In this document: piece after piece, positions 20,606 to 32,848 of the stretch
How positions within the stretch are numbered: the stretch's first letter is position 1
Layout: the number at the start of each line of letters is the position of its first letter
From: Acephala macrosclerotiorum
Lineage: Eukaryota; Ascomycota; Leotiomycetes; Helotiales; Mollisiaceae
Direction: 5' to 3'
Assembly: GCA_014904845.1 (NCBI GenBank)
Contig: MU119284.1
Location: 124,001-188,000 of the forward strand
Length of the DNA stretch: 64,000 bases
Position numbers and translations under genes: made by a program
Notes under the pieces: model-generated
The model's database searches: none
What the model was told of the DNA's origin: nothing
What the model saw: only the letters and a program-made list of their open reading frames with translations

Positions 20606-23600
20606 TTACTCTCCCAATTGCTTCCTCAATTCCTGCCACATCATCAACTTCGCACTCACACCAAGCCTCGCAGCAAAGGGTAACACATACCTCAAGCTTC
20701 TTCAAATTATCAAGTGGATTCCTCCTCGATTCCATATTGAAGGCTTCAGCTGCAATCTCTTTCTTCATTTCTTGCGTTTGTACGACTCGCTATATAATGA
20801 TCAGCCATCTTATTCGAAACTTTGGTAAGAGAAGGAGAGGGGGAGGATGGTTACCTCTTCAAAAGACCCTCCAATCCGATACTTGACAGTCTTAACTTCC
20901 TTCGTTTGACCCAGTCGATGGATTCGACAGAGTGCTTGTTCTTCCATCATGGGATTCCATTGGGGTTCGAGGAGGTAGGCTACTGAAGCTGCTGTGAGAT
21001 CGAGGCTAGGATCGAGGTTAGCAATTACTCTGAAGCAAGAAAGTGATTGAAGCGCGAAGGAAAGTGGACTTACCCCGCACCGCCGCACGTGATTGAGACG
21101 AGAATGACTTGGATTGAAGCATCTTGCATGAACTTCTGAATTGCTTCTTCTCGTCGCTCTCCTGAATGTTGCCCGTCGATGCGAGTATATGAGATGGATG
21201 CCTTCTTCAAAAGAGATTCGATCAGATCTAGAGTGAAGGTCCAGTAAGAGAAGACAACACTAGAAGATAATCAGCAAAGCCATTTAGTTGAGTTCATAAC
21301 TTCACGTACCTCTTCTCTCCTTCTGGGCAAGTCTGCAAATCCTCCAAAAGCGTCTTCAACTTCGTCGAAATATCCTTCTCAGGGATGTCTGGTAAAGTTT
21401 TCGAGTTCCCCTTGCCAGCACTAGTTGCTGCGCTAGGAGTCCACGATACCTCAACACTCTTACACAGTGGCATACACGAGCATGTCGGCACGGGCAAACC
21501 GCTTGGAGAATCCTTCACGCATGACCCGCAAGTAAGCGTGAGACACTTCGCCAGATATGGTTTAGGATTCTCTGAGCTTGATCCCTCTCCCGCACCATCT
21601 GAGAGAACATTCCCACAAACTGAACACATCGCCTGATTCGCAGTCACCATCGTCTCAAAGGCCTTGTTCGCTGTTGATTTATTCCAGACGTGGGTATTTT
21701 GCGGCGTGATGTTGACTGTTTTGTGCACTTCTCGATTCGAATGAACGAGTCCATGGTTGCAAATCAGACGCAATTCGTTGAGCCATTGCAGCGCATTGAG
21801 ATACTGACCCGGCTGCAGCGGGTTTGTCGAGATTGCAGCATCGAGCTTCTTGATTGTCCCCTCCTTCACTGTATCATAATACTCTTGCTCTTCCGGACTG
21901 AAGCTAAGTTTCCGAATCGAGTCTTGCCGTTTGGGTAGGTCGATGATGGCTTTGGTTCGGCAGAGTGACATGCAGTTCACTAACTTCTTCATTCGAGTGA
22001 TGTCTTTATCTCCGGTCTTGTTGAGCCATGGTTTTGCGATCTCGGTGTCGAAGACTTTGGGGTTGGAGAATGGGTAGATTTTGAGATATTCCAGGAGACT
22101 GGAGAAATCTGTTACTCGGTTTTGAATGGGGGTTCCGGTGATTGCCCAACGGTTCGTAGCATTGACTGCGCATGCTGCTTTTGCCATGGCTGTTGCTCGA
22201 TTACGGATTGTATGCGCTTCATCGAGGACTATCCTATGCCAGGAGAACGAGAAAAGAGTATCGTCGTGACAATTGGGATCTTCGTGTTGCTTTTGCTGTC
22301 TGACGAGCGTCTCGAAGGTTGTGATAACGATGTCATAGTTGCCAAGTGTCCATGTAAGCTTGCGTTTTTGTGTGCCATGAAAGCGCATCCATGTCAAAGT
22401 ATTCTTCTTCAAATGTCTGTGGGCTTAGAGCGATGCATGAAACAGCGGGAGAGGGGTGATTTACCTATTCAATTGATTGTTCCATGTCTCGAGAACTATA
22501 TGTTTTTCAGCTTGAGTGTAGGCAGTGTCGAAGAGGGGTCACTCACGTGAGTACGGAACGACGATCAAAGTAGATTTGAGGCGGCGTAGGTAGGCCTTTG
22601 CAGTGTAGATCCCACCCTCGGTTGAGTTGCAGGTATTGAGTGCAATCAAAGAGATCATGGTTAGAGATTTTCCCAATCCCATTTGATCGGCAAGCAAGCC
22701 CCCTCGAGAGTCGGGCGGTGGTGTCTTTTGAGACATTTCGGTGATCATATTGGTGTATCTTTCCCAGTTAGTGAGATAGGCACAAATTATTCGAGTTGAC
22801 CTACATCTTTTGACCTGTCTCGTCGACTTCTTGCACCCACAAATCATCTTGAGAGCCGTCGCACTGCCACCCTTCTTCTCTTTTCACCATGAAAGTCAAT
22901 GCTTTCATCTGATGTCTGATGACAAGACGATTAGTACTGGGTTGGAGATTCTCGGGATTCTCTTACCTGTAGAGAGGAGTACCGATAGCTTCTGGTGCTT
23001 CTGTACAAGCAAGGTGGTCATCACAGCTAAGCTCAGAAAATATGTCATCTTGCGAAATGAACTTCTCAAGCTCAGCAGCCGAGTTAAGATTGCCCAGTTG
23101 ATCCGTCATAACCCTCTCATCCCCTCTGGATAGGAACTGTGGGTTTGAGTAAAGCACTACTCTGTCACATTCCAACGGCTCTTGCAGATAAACCCCGCAC
23201 CTGATCAAGTACGATCCCACATCATCGCATAGATCCTCGGGACCATAGATGATCGTATTCATAACATATTGCAACTCATTTGCTCCGACTTTCCGAGACC
23301 CTTTCTTGCCTTGAGCGGCACGTCGATTGATTGTCCGGCAATATATTTGGAAGCAGATTCCCTCCGCATGCTCCTTGTTGTCCAGACTACTCAGGATCTT
23401 TGAGTTTCGCTCATCGAGTTCTCCAAAGACGGTTTCTTTTCCAACCTGATATAAGTGATTTGGTTTGCGAAAGATGAGAGCTATTTTGCCTGTTTCGGTG
23501 TTCAATGTACTGGACTGGGCTGCTGTGATTGGGACGTCTGCAATCTGAAATTGATCAGCAATGTGCTTTGCGAGAGAAAGGGACACTATGTTACCATTCC

Positions 23601-24071
23601 ATAACAGACTTGATCCACCACGGGCAACTCAGTTTCTGGAAGGTCAGATGAGAGGCCCTCGACTATGTTTGTTGGGGTGTTGAGAATATTATGATGAAAT
23701 GAGCTATCCATATTCAAATCTTGATGCTGAATTCCATACGTTGTTTCATCGCTGAAAAATTGCGTCGAGTCATCAAAGGAATGGTTTTGATTCGCCGTCA
23801 AGTTGAGATCCGAAGCCTCAAACCCAGAGAACGCGAACTCGTTGCTCTGGGTATGCAAGAATCCTAGATTACTCAACGCCCAAGCACTTTCCATCTCGGC
23901 ATCATTAGACTCAGTAAGATTGTCGTGATATTGATTTGATTGTGACAAGTTTGGATTCATTATTCCTTGTATTGATGGCTGGTAAGTTTGTCCATAGTCG
24001 AGGCATTGTCGTTTTGGTGACGACCCCTCGAACTCCATTCCGTCATCATGGTAGGTCAATATTTCTGTCAT
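20606..24071 (-). CDS. SNF2-family DNA-dependent ATPase, RAD5/HLTF-like
   Basis: Putative nuclear chromatin-remodelling or post-replication-repair translocase. Ten exons by eye: 24071-23595, 23544-22967, 22915-22805, 22758-22547, 22495-22465, 22416-21310, 21259-21074, 21005-20855, 20789-20691, 20632-20606. All phases agree; 992 residues. Walker A is LLADQMGLGKS (about residues 410-420), the DEAH box is IVLDEAH (532-538), motif III is WAITGTPIQNR. A Cys-rich insert beginning CSVCG near 734 and continuing with CGSC and CSC sits where RAD5-type proteins carry a RING finger, though it is atypical. The second helicase lobe has VVFSYWT, ILVSITCGGAG and QALCRIHRLGQ. The first 160 residues are Asn/Ser/Gln-rich and probably disordered. 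The start at 24071 is the first ATG in frame. No HIRAN domain was recognised, so orthology to RAD5 is not claimed. Confidence 0.87.
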
Positions 24072-24203
24072 AGTTGTCAAACAGTCCTCAGAGGCCTTCC
24101 AAGATAGCAAAAGGATAGAATTGGGAGAGAGTCTAGCTCAATCAGGTCCTAGCCTTGAGACGAGGCTGGCGATAAAATGCACCAGCTGAGCGGGAAACGA
24201 CAG

Positions 24204-24289
24204 CCAATGGCGTTCGACAATTAAGCAACGTAGATCAAACGTAAATTGAAATCATGAACACGTCTGCTCTGAACTGATATGGCCTCCAA
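24204..24289 (+). repeat. Composite repeat copy upstream of the SNF2 gene
   Basis: CCAAT at 24204 and GGCCTCCAA at 24281-24289, spacing about 78 bp, with AAATTGAAATCATG between them. It lies about 130 bp upstream of the divergently oriented SNF2 start. Confidence 0.4.
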
Positions 24290-24958
24290 ACATTGCGAAA
24301 GAAGGACAACGAGGAGACGGATGTTGAGGTTGAGGAGGCTGTGCGGCATCTTCAGCGGTGAACGCCCGGCTCAGCCTCATCATGCGCGAACGAGGATGAA
24401 CAGGTGACACACCAACTCGGTGTCTTCTTCTGGCCCTCGACCATCCATTGGTTGTCAGTTGAGGTAATGATGCATCAATTGAATGGCGCTGGCTCAGTTG
24501 AGTTTCATTTTTGGTCGACACCTAGATTTGTGTATGATATCTGAAAGTTACAATCCAGAGGGAGAGAATAAATTGAAGGTGTGATGATAACATCATGTGT
24601 GAGGATAGGAGCTATTACCTCGTTAGTACACATCAAGCTTAACTGAAGTTTCAAAGGGGGTACTAGGGAGTGTGTAAAGCACACCCCCACCCCCACCAAC
24701 CCCAACCCACCCTTGTCTTTTGTAAATGTTCGCCATACGCATCTCCACCTCCACGAAGCATCAAGGCGCAATACGATCCCTCCTTGTCACGTATAACCTC
24801 TCATTTTTCTCAGTATAGCTAGGCGTCGGGCGTTCGATCTCGTCTCCAGTTTTCGCACGATCGCGATACGGGTGTGTTGCGACCGAGGCCAATTCAACAA
24901 TACGTACAAGAAACAGCCCATCGCCCAAGCACGGAGCCTTGAAGGAAGCCCCAGCCAG
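24290..24958. other. Intergenic region with a C-rich tract
   Basis: No gene recognised. A C-rich tract at about 24678-24712 has several CCCCA runs, G-rich on the minus strand. Confidence 0.45.
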
Positions 24959-25065
24959 GAGCCAATAATGTGCCAGCATATCTTTCAGTTCTATACGGGC
25001 TTTTGAGCATTTCAGGGGCTGTTGGGGTCCATGAATGAATCGTGGCCCCGATTTTCGGCCTCCAA
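24959..25065 (+). repeat. Composite repeat copy upstream of the HET gene
   Basis: GAGCCAATAATG at 24959 and GGCCTCCAA at 25057-25065, spacing about 98 bp, with a weak CATTTCAGGG middle block. It is about 525 bp upstream of the HET start codon. Confidence 0.4.
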
Positions 25066-25541
25066 ATCTCCCCGCCATCGCCGACCCCTCAAATCCCAGC
25101 ATGCACCTGTTTGGATGGCATGAAGCATTCATGGAACTTTGAGATGGAAACTATAGAGACTTCGATTTTCTTCTCTTTTCTGAGTCGCTCTCTGTCTCGC
25201 GATTAGTTGTCGTTTCCAAACTCACGGCTTCGGTGTGTGACTTTTTCGTTTCTGCACCTCCGAAAGCCACTCAGTCAATGCTCAATAGTTCTTGCTGCTA
25301 TTTCAAGTGCATGCTTCCAATTCATCTTCATCGTAAATCCCACAATGCGAAGGCAGAGGTTCAAGTGAAGGTGGTTGCAGGAAATCGATAAATCGGTGTG
25401 GCGTCCAATTAGGGACTCGTCACGATTTCCTCAAATAGACACCGAAGACCTCGGCCTGCTAGTTCAACAGCACAATCGATTGTTTTCGTTGTGTTAATGC
25501 GCGCGAAATACCACATTTGATATTCGTTTCATCGAAGTTCG

Positions 25542-25568
25542 ATTATTATTATTATTATTATTTTTTTT
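25542..25568. repeat. ATT microsatellite and T-run in the HET leader
   Basis: Six ATT units followed by eight or more T bases, ending about 20 bp before the HET-protein ATG. Its length is likely to vary between strains and lies in the 5' untranslated region. Confidence 0.7.
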
Positions 25569-25588
25569 CGAAAGGCACGAGGCAGAAA

Positions 25589-27998
25589 ATGGATGGCCTG
25601 GTCGAGAGTTTGAGTGCGCATGGGATCGGTCCAGAGGCCGAAGGGGATACCCCCGAAGCAGCAGCAACGTCTCCAAACGATACTAGTATACCCGTACAAG
25701 AACCGATCTGCGATGTGTGCAGAGAAGTAAACCTCAGAAACTTTCTCTTTGGAGAAGCTGAGCCATCACCACTTAACCTTGGATACTTACTCGACATCGT
25801 GGGCAAGAGGGACTGTCAACTATGCTGTCTCATCGTCAAAGCTCTCAGCAGAAGCTGGACGGAAATGCCTCTCCAATACAACAGAGGGCTTTATGTTGGC
25901 TATAGACCTACCGAGATTTACTTGCGTGGCGGCAAGGCCACGACGGTGGAACCCTGTCGTCGTACCATTGAGATTGATGTTTGTCACGAAGGAAGAAAGT
26001 GTGAAGGAAGGTGTAGGGCCCACGGCTTTCGGCGAGACGGGCTTGGAGAGGAGAAATATCAGACCGAACTTCGTCTCATGGGAGATGACAGGGCTGGGTA
26101 TGGACGAAACATCGCGACTGTTTGCGATGCACAGCTACTGGCTGATTGGTACGGACGATGCAAAGATCACCATGAGAGGGAAACTTGCGGCAGAGCGCGA
26201 ATTATTAGTGGAGCCGCATTCAGCACTCCGCATGGGCAAGTGATCCCTGAACCGAACCTTCCACTAGCAACACGCCTCATCGACGTTGAGGAGATGCGAC
26301 TTGTGTCCGTGGCAGAGACTTTCGAATTTGTTGCTTTGAGTTATGTCTGGGGAACTCTACATATGGAAGATTTGCGGACTGTGACCGCCAACGTCGAAAG
26401 GCGTGAGGAGCCAAACGGTTTGAGTAGGGTACAGCTTCCGAGGACCATTGTGGACGCTATTTCAGTGACGAAGGACTTGAAAATCAAGTATCTTTGGGTC
26501 GACTCTCTATGTATTGTCCAGGACGACGAGTACAAACAATATCAGATCTTGAATATGGACAGAATATATGGCCTGGCATCTCTCGTTTTGGTCGCTGCTG
26601 CGGGCGAAGATGCTGAAGCAGGACTGGTGGGTTGCTCAAACAGTCCCAGAACGGAAGATGACCAAGTATTTGGAAATGTTCAGGGGCTTCAATTACTCGT
26701 CTCATCACCACCTCTCGGGTATATCTTGGGCAATTCGAAGTGGAATACGAGGGGGTGGACATATCAGGAATGGCACCTCGCTCGCCGAGCCTTGGTATTC
26801 ACAAATCAACAAGTCTACTACATCTGCTCCAGCGCCAGCTACTGTGAAGACATTGCCCTGGAGCACGTTCAACCTCACTCAGAAGTGAGCTTGATGCTGG
26901 TGATGGACAATCTTAGCGCCTCGACAATGCGCCATTTCCTACCAAGCAGATACACCAGATCCACGGTCAATTCTGGATGGATCGGTAAGTTGATTCCCCT
27001 AGAATACATTTCCCCTTCTGGGAGTCTCACGAGTCCTACTTGCTGCAAGTACTAGAAGCAAGACTTCTACTCCCGAATAGCTCCCGAACCTCACGAAAGA
27101 AGTATACTGACTCTAGGATGTTGGGGGTACAGAGTACGTCCGACTTGTCGAGCACTACAGCACCCGAGAGCTCACCTATGAATCTGACACCCTTCTTGCC
27201 ATCTCTGGTCTGCTCAGCAATCTTCACCGATCGAGCCGAAACAGATTTATCTGCGGCCTATCAATAGGACTTTTCCATGATGCATTATTCTGGATCCCAG
27301 TCACTACAAACGAACTCCGATACACAGAGGACGAAGCAGGGCTCGCATTCCCAACATTCTCCTGGGCAGGTTGGAGAGGAGCTGCACAATATCGCGTCTT
27401 CCCCCCCAGCGACCGATGCCTGATTGAAGAATGGCAAGTTTGGGCTGATGAACAAGTCGGTACTCTCGGAACCCCACTCTCGGAGCTTCAGAACGATCGG
27501 TTGCTGCCTGGAATGTCATTCTTCGACGAGCGACCAACGAGTGCCGATACCGAAGCTGAAGCGCGTCGTAAAGGAACAGGTATCATGGGTCCAAACCATC
27601 TGCATCAATGCCTTCTCAAATTCCACGCAGAGATCGCAACACTGCAAATGGCAGGTGGGGTAATCAACGATTTCAACAGCAAAGCAGAAGCCCTTCTAGA
27701 TCAGCGTGGTGCCTATATGGGAGTTGCTATCATGAACAAGCAGCGGACCATGATGGAGAGAGTGGCAGGTGGGTTCCGAGATGTGAGGTGTATTGCGATA
27801 TCTATCTCTGACGTGATGCTACATTACATGAACGAGCCGGCTTTCACAACCCTGCCGGAAGATACGGAGTGGGTTAATCTTCTGATTGTTGCGGAGTTGG
27901 GAGATTTGTTTGCTGTGAGGATCGGGGTGGGGCAGGTTTCGAAGAGGGCTTGGGATGATTGGGCGCATGCTGAGAGTAAGGAGATCAATCTGGCGTGA
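25589..27998 (+). CDS. HET-domain (heterokaryon incompatibility) protein
   Basis: Putative self/non-self recognition factor whose HET domain can trigger cell death after fusion of unlike hyphae. Two exons, 25589-26984 and 27133-27998, with a 148-bp intron; 753 residues. The HET domain begins near residue 245 with FVALSYVWGTLHMEDL, continues with the conserved YLWVDSLCIVQDD, then MDRIYGLASLVLVAAAG, and GWTYQEWHLARRALVF. The downstream part contains PTFSWAGWRG, a segment common in HET proteins of the type with a preceding Cys-rich region; here ICDVCREVNLRNF is near the N-terminus. The intron call is the weakest point. It joins GWI to EYVRLVEHYSTREL with a GTAAGT donor and TACAG acceptor, and is the only phase-consistent solution I found. 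No death-inducing partner gene is recognised next to it. Confidence 0.85.
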
Positions 27999-28529
27999 TA
28001 AAGATCGTCGGGTTTCTTTCAGTAAGTTCTTCAATGGGAGTTTTCCAAGGAATTACTCATTTTGAAAGAGTTTCCTGCTTGAATGGCCTTGTTATCGTTC
28101 CGTCCACGGCGGCTTTCACGTTCTGAATGAAGCGCATGAAGCTTTCAATGTCCGTCATCAAAGAAATCATTGTGAACTTTTGAGACTATTTTATCGATTC
28201 TCACAATGCTTGATTAATCTCGACGCTTTTGGCAGCCCAAGATCTTTGTGATGAGAGTAGCCCTCCCGACAAAGACCACCTTTCAGCATATAAGCTCTCG
28301 AGTTCAGCACGAGATAAATTCGATTCAAAAGTAGCATACCACACTCTCAGTTTTTCGTTAACATTTCAATTCGTCTTTTTCGTATTTATTTCATTTCTAC
28401 AGGCTTCTGGTAAGCCTTGGTTTCGATCTAATTCCAATTATCTTCAATCGTTCGAACTTAACTATCGCTCTCTTCGTATTTCTATCGCATAAGTATTCCA
28501 GTCAACTTTCGGCAAATCCGAATTTGATC
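27999..28529. other. Intergenic region and SprT-like gene promoter
   Basis: No coding sequence. A CATATAAG element near 28287, about 240 bp before the next ATG, may be a TATA box. Confidence 0.45.
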
Positions 28530-29471
28530 ATGACTTCAAGCGCATGCTTCGCGCCTTTACATCGGGTAGCACCACTTCAACAACCGTCCCAAAATGGGAC
28601 ATTCAACATTTTCGCAACAAAAGCTCCCCATCGATCTCTTTTCGAAGATCATAACAACTCCTGTCTGCAAGAAAAATCGTACATAGTAGACGACGTTTGC
28701 GAGAGTCTATGCAACTTGCTCGATACTGCAGGGTCCGGTAAAAGGATCCAAGACAAACTCGATCAAACGGAAGCACGTCTTTTGCAACAACTTCTGGATA
28801 AAGCGGACACTTCACTCGAGGTTCGTCCAGGAGGCAATCCTCAGGACGCGCGTAGAGCTCTCGAGACGTTGGCTAAGAAATATTACCCGATCTTTAGCAA
28901 AATGCTCTTCGGAGGGTTGTTGGACGGCTACGTTACAAACTTCGTGGCTTACGATATCCAGGAGCTCCGAAAAGTGGATCCGAATTCTGAGGTTGTTCTG
29001 AGAGATGCGCGTGGGTATTATATGGAAAACACAAGGACAATCCATCTCAACCTTAAACCGACTTCATTGAGTATGGTCGCGACACCAAAGCAAGCTTATA
29101 TCGCCGTACTCATCCATGAGATGCTCCATGCGTATTTCTGGGCATACACCTGTAAATGTGCCAATAGATGTTCCCAGGACCAACTGCTGCAGAATACATT
29201 TGGAAAGACCTGCCATGGAGTGGCATGGGTCCAGTGTATGGTTAGTATATCTCGGGTCCTTGGGCAGGATCTCACTTGGCGCGTCGACCTGGGGATTGCG
29301 CTTGCGCTCGAGGCGGAAGAAGAGGCCAGCGGATATACGGTTCCACCCGAGCTACTCTCCGCCTGGTCTCTGTACCGTATCAACATGAACGGTGTGCCGA
29401 AGATCTGGTACAATGAGTTTGAGTCGTGCCAATGCCCTATGAGAATGAACCACTTTCCACATTTATACTGA
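28530..29471 (+). CDS. SprT-like zinc metalloprotease-type protein
   Basis: Single-exon gene, 313 residues from the ATG at 28530. A zincin signature HEMLHAYF (His196, Glu197, His200) is followed about 29 residues later by CHGVAW, whose His229 is placed like the third zinc ligand of SprT-like domains. Cysteines follow (CKCANRC, SCQCP) and could form a small metal site. There is no signal peptide, so an intracellular role is likely. SprT-like domains are known from SPRTN-type proteases that remove DNA-protein crosslinks and from uncharacterised fungal proteins. The long, weakly conserved N-terminus (about 95 residues) gives no clue. The exact substrate is unknown. The 3' neighbour region is empty for 1.1 kb. 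Confidence 0.75.
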   Translation: MTSSACFAPLHRVAPLQQPSQNGTFNIFATKAPHRSLFEDHNNSCLQEKSYIVDDVCESLCNLLDTAGSGKRIQDKLDQTEARLLQQLLDKADTSLEVRPGGNPQDARRALETLAKKYYPIFSKMLFGGLLDGYVTNFVAYDIQELRKVDPNSEVVLRDARGYYMENTRTIHLNLKPTSLSMVATPKQAYIAVLIHEMLHAYFWAYTCKCANRCSQDQLLQNTFGKTCHGVAWVQCMVSISRVLGQDLTWRVDLGIALALEAEEEASGYTVPPELLSAWSLYRINMNGVPKIWYNEFESCQCPMRMNHFPHLY

Positions 29472-30607
29472 TGTGTTCTCGGAGTATATTGGGGAGTCAG
29501 CAATGCAGGTAATTGTTGATGGTAAACGAGTAATAATCTAGAGCTAGCGTGCACCTTCAATATAATCAAAATATAGAAATGAACCCTTCCAGGGCTTTGG
29601 TGCTTCTGTGCTAGACTGATCGACCACAAAGCTAAGCTGACTCGCGATGGAACAAAGGGCATTTGCAGTCCCGAGAAAAAGAGACCATGTTGACACCCCG
29701 ATCCGGCGGCCGTACACTGGTGCGTGTAAATGAACGTGGCGATTACTTTGTGGACTCAGTTCTCACGACCGGGCTACAGTAGTCCCCCCTCCCTCCCTGA
29801 AATCCTTTCAGCGTTCGCCTAACGAATAACTTAACGAGTCGGGCCCCACAAAAATTTTGCATGCCTACTGTCAAAGCCAGAGATCTCGATGGCAAACCCT
29901 CGCGGGCTTTTCAAATAAACGACTGGTAGATGTGTATGCAAATATACCAAAGTCTTTTGAAAGCTCTATAAATTACATTGTGACTTGAAGTGGATCATGT
30001 ATAGTTCCTGCGCTGTAAGTGCCCATACAACTTCGATGGCTTGGCCACTGCTCGAAGTCTTAACAGACTATACAGCAAAAGGTTAGTTTCATTAAATTTC
30101 TTTCTGATATGCCATATTTCTCCCAACTTTGATGAGGCTGGTTGCACTCATTCGAAGTCAATGTAGCTGGGTGGTGTGTTACGCCCGCATTACCCCTCCA
30201 TTTCCGGCATCAGATTAAATTTACACTTCGAACCTATCTCATGTTTTATTTATATAACGACCACTCTCTACAAGAGGTCTCTAAGTTAAATAAACCAAGA
30301 TAACTTGACCAATGACTACTACAGTGGAGGGACTATCGGGAATGATTAGGGAGCGGCAGGGTGCTGCATGTGGCTTTTTTCAAAGACCACCTCCCATTCG
30401 TTACCAAAAACTTGACCGAATTCCTTCCCCTGAAGAAAGGGCGCGCTAGCCTATATTTATCGCTCTCATCGTCGCAATATTTCTTACCCGGATTTCATTT
30501 CTGTCGCAAAACCAAGATCCAGCTGCGAGTCGTAGCACCATCTTTCTACCTATTTGCTTGACATCCAGCAACAAAACGAGGGGAGAGCGGTTTAAAATAC
30601 GTGAATC
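29472..30607. other. Intergenic region upstream of the first P450
   Basis: No gene seen. A CTATATTTAT element at 30451, about 150 bp before the P450 ATG, is a possible TATA box. Confidence 0.45.
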
Positions 30608-32316
30608 ATGCAGATTCTACTGCTCATTTTATCCATCCTGCTAGCATTTTTATGTTGGCAGTGCATCAATTTGGCCAAGAACTATGCCATAGCTCGCAAG
30701 TTCGGCCTTCCAATCCTCATCACCCCAATCGCCCTCTTCGATCCTGTATGGAGACTTAGTCGTCATTACTTCACCCCATTCTTGAAAGCCTTGCCTTTCG
30801 GGATCGGAAGCTTCATCGATTACACCGGATTTTCCTGGTTCTTTCCCAACCGATATCGCCATCACGCTCGGCTTGGACTAGCGTTTGTCATTGTTTCACC
30901 TGGGGATGTGCAAATTGTTCTCGCGGATGCAGATACAGTGGAAAATGTTCTTGCTAGACGCAAGGACTTTGTGGTGTATCCTAAGCTCGTCAAGCCTTTG
31001 GGGCTTTTCGGTCCTAATATTCTCACGTCGAGCAACGAAGCGTGGCAACGACAGCGTCGACTCACCACGCCTCCTTTCAATGAGCGAAACAGCAGCTTTG
31101 TATGGAAGCGTGCCCTGGAGCAATCGGACAGTATGTTGGAAACTTGGAAGTCCCAAGGAGGCACAGGAGTTGAGAAAACGACTGGTGACATCATGACGTT
31201 GGCTTTGCATGTTCTGATAGCGGCGGGTTTGGGAAGGACTTACAAATTTGATGGAGGTACAACAAGCCTTGAGGGAGCTCACAAGATCTCGTATCGCGAT
31301 GCATTGAAAACAATTCTCGGGAACCTCTTTCTCGTGATTATTGTTAATTCTGTTTCTCTTCCAACCGCCATCCTTCCTCGTCGACCCCGCGAGATCAAAT
31401 ACGCAATCAAGGAATTCAGAGACTATATGAAGGAAATGATGGAAGAAGATAGAAAGTCGCTGAGGAATCCAGATGCTGGGAAGGACAACTTGATGACTGT
31501 CCTTCTAAGAACTTCTGAATCAAAAGAGAATGGGGGAAGAGATAGTCTTTCTGATGACGAGATCCTTGGCAATCTGTTCGTTTACAATGTGGCGGGGCAT
31601 GACACGACAGCAAACACACTTGCATACTGCATCTACCTACTCTCGGTCGAACCAAGCATCCAGGCTTGGATCAGAGAAGAAATTCAGTCTGTGTTTGGCA
31701 CCGAAGAGGTTGTCGAGAATTGGCAATATGAAGAATCATTCCCGCGACTCAAGCGATGTTTTGCCCTCATGGTAAGTGTAGTTTTTTAATCTGAAGATGC
31801 ATCAACACTGATCCTGGACAGAATGAGACACTTCGTGTTTACGGTCCCACCGTGGTAAACGTAAGGTATACAGGTAATCAGGTCCAAAAGATTGATGTTC
31901 AAGGAAAGGCAATCAATCTCCCTCCCGAGACATTTATCATGATTAATATCGCAGCCTTGAACACCTTACCGGAGTACTGGGGATCTGATTCTTTGGTATG
32001 GCGGCCAGATCGCTGGATCACCAAAGAAGGGAAATCCCAGGGCGAGAAGGTATGGCAACCTCAACATCACGCTTTTATTCCCTTCTCGGCCGGCCCACGT
32101 TCCTGTCCAGGGAAGAGATTCGCTCAAGTCGAGTTTGTGGCTGTGATCGCACGTTTATTTCGCCGAAATCGATGTTCACCTGTGTTCCTCGATGGAGAAA
32201 CAATGGTGGAAGCTAAAAAACGAGTTTTAAATGTTGTCGAGGATTCAAATTTGGTGTTGACGCTTAAGATGAGGCACCCCGAGAAGGTGAAATTGAGGTG
32301 GGAGGAGGCTTTTTGA
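30608..32316 (+). CDS. Cytochrome P450 monooxygenase (first of a tandem pair)
   Basis: Haem-thiolate monooxygenase, predicted to be anchored in the ER by its N-terminal hydrophobic segment (MQILLLILSILLAFLCW). Two exons, 30608-31771 and 31822-32316, with a 50-bp intron; 552 residues. The I-helix oxygen-activation motif is AGHDTT, the K-helix ExxR is ETLR (390-393), the PERF-type segment is WRPDRW, and the haem-ligand loop is FSAGPRSCPGKRF with Cys483. The C-helix region WQRQRRLTTPPF is also typical. The substrate is unknown. It is followed 532 bp later by a second P450 of a different family in the same orientation, a common arrangement in secondary metabolism, but no scaffold-making enzyme is in the window. 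Confidence 0.92.
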
Positions 32317-32848
32317 TCAAGTTCTTCCTAGGCAAGAAAGCGACGGTCAATGTTCATTCTATATACCATGTACCACAGAGGAAGGGAACCCAAACTTGGA
32401 ACCGTACCTTTGCCTCCTCTTTGGCATATCCCGGGGTTTGCGAGAATTCTTACAGCAACTTGTTTAGGGGGTTTTTTGGTCAGCTGGTGGTTGAGGCATC
32501 GGGCCTGAATTTTGCAGGCTTCATAGGTGAGGCACACGGAAAGATGCTGCGGGAAGAGTACATGGATCAATCGGAGGTGTTGCCAAAATTGGCGCCTGCA
32601 TTTTCTTCGATCAATCAAGTTACACAACTCGTATGTGAGAGCGACATTCTTACCGATTTGCATGCTGTGCGTGTCCCGATTGAGCACCTCCGATGCATGA
32701 TTTCTTAGGCTAAAAGCGAAGGTTTACAAGCGCTCTGCCAAACGTCAGCTCGCACCTTCGATCTAGATAATCAATTACCAACGTCTGATAAAAGCAGATT
32801 CCTCACGCGGCCACACCTTGGCTTCTTTACTTGTATTTATTTCGAGGG
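32317..32848. other. Intergenic region between the two P450 genes
   Basis: An open frame of 136 codons covers most of it on the plus strand but has no family features and starts inside the preceding gene; I do not call it. Confidence 0.5.

Noticed and set aside
32298..32708. 136-codon frame after the first P450 as an extra gene
   Set aside because: It starts inside the P450 coding sequence in another frame and has no recognisable content.
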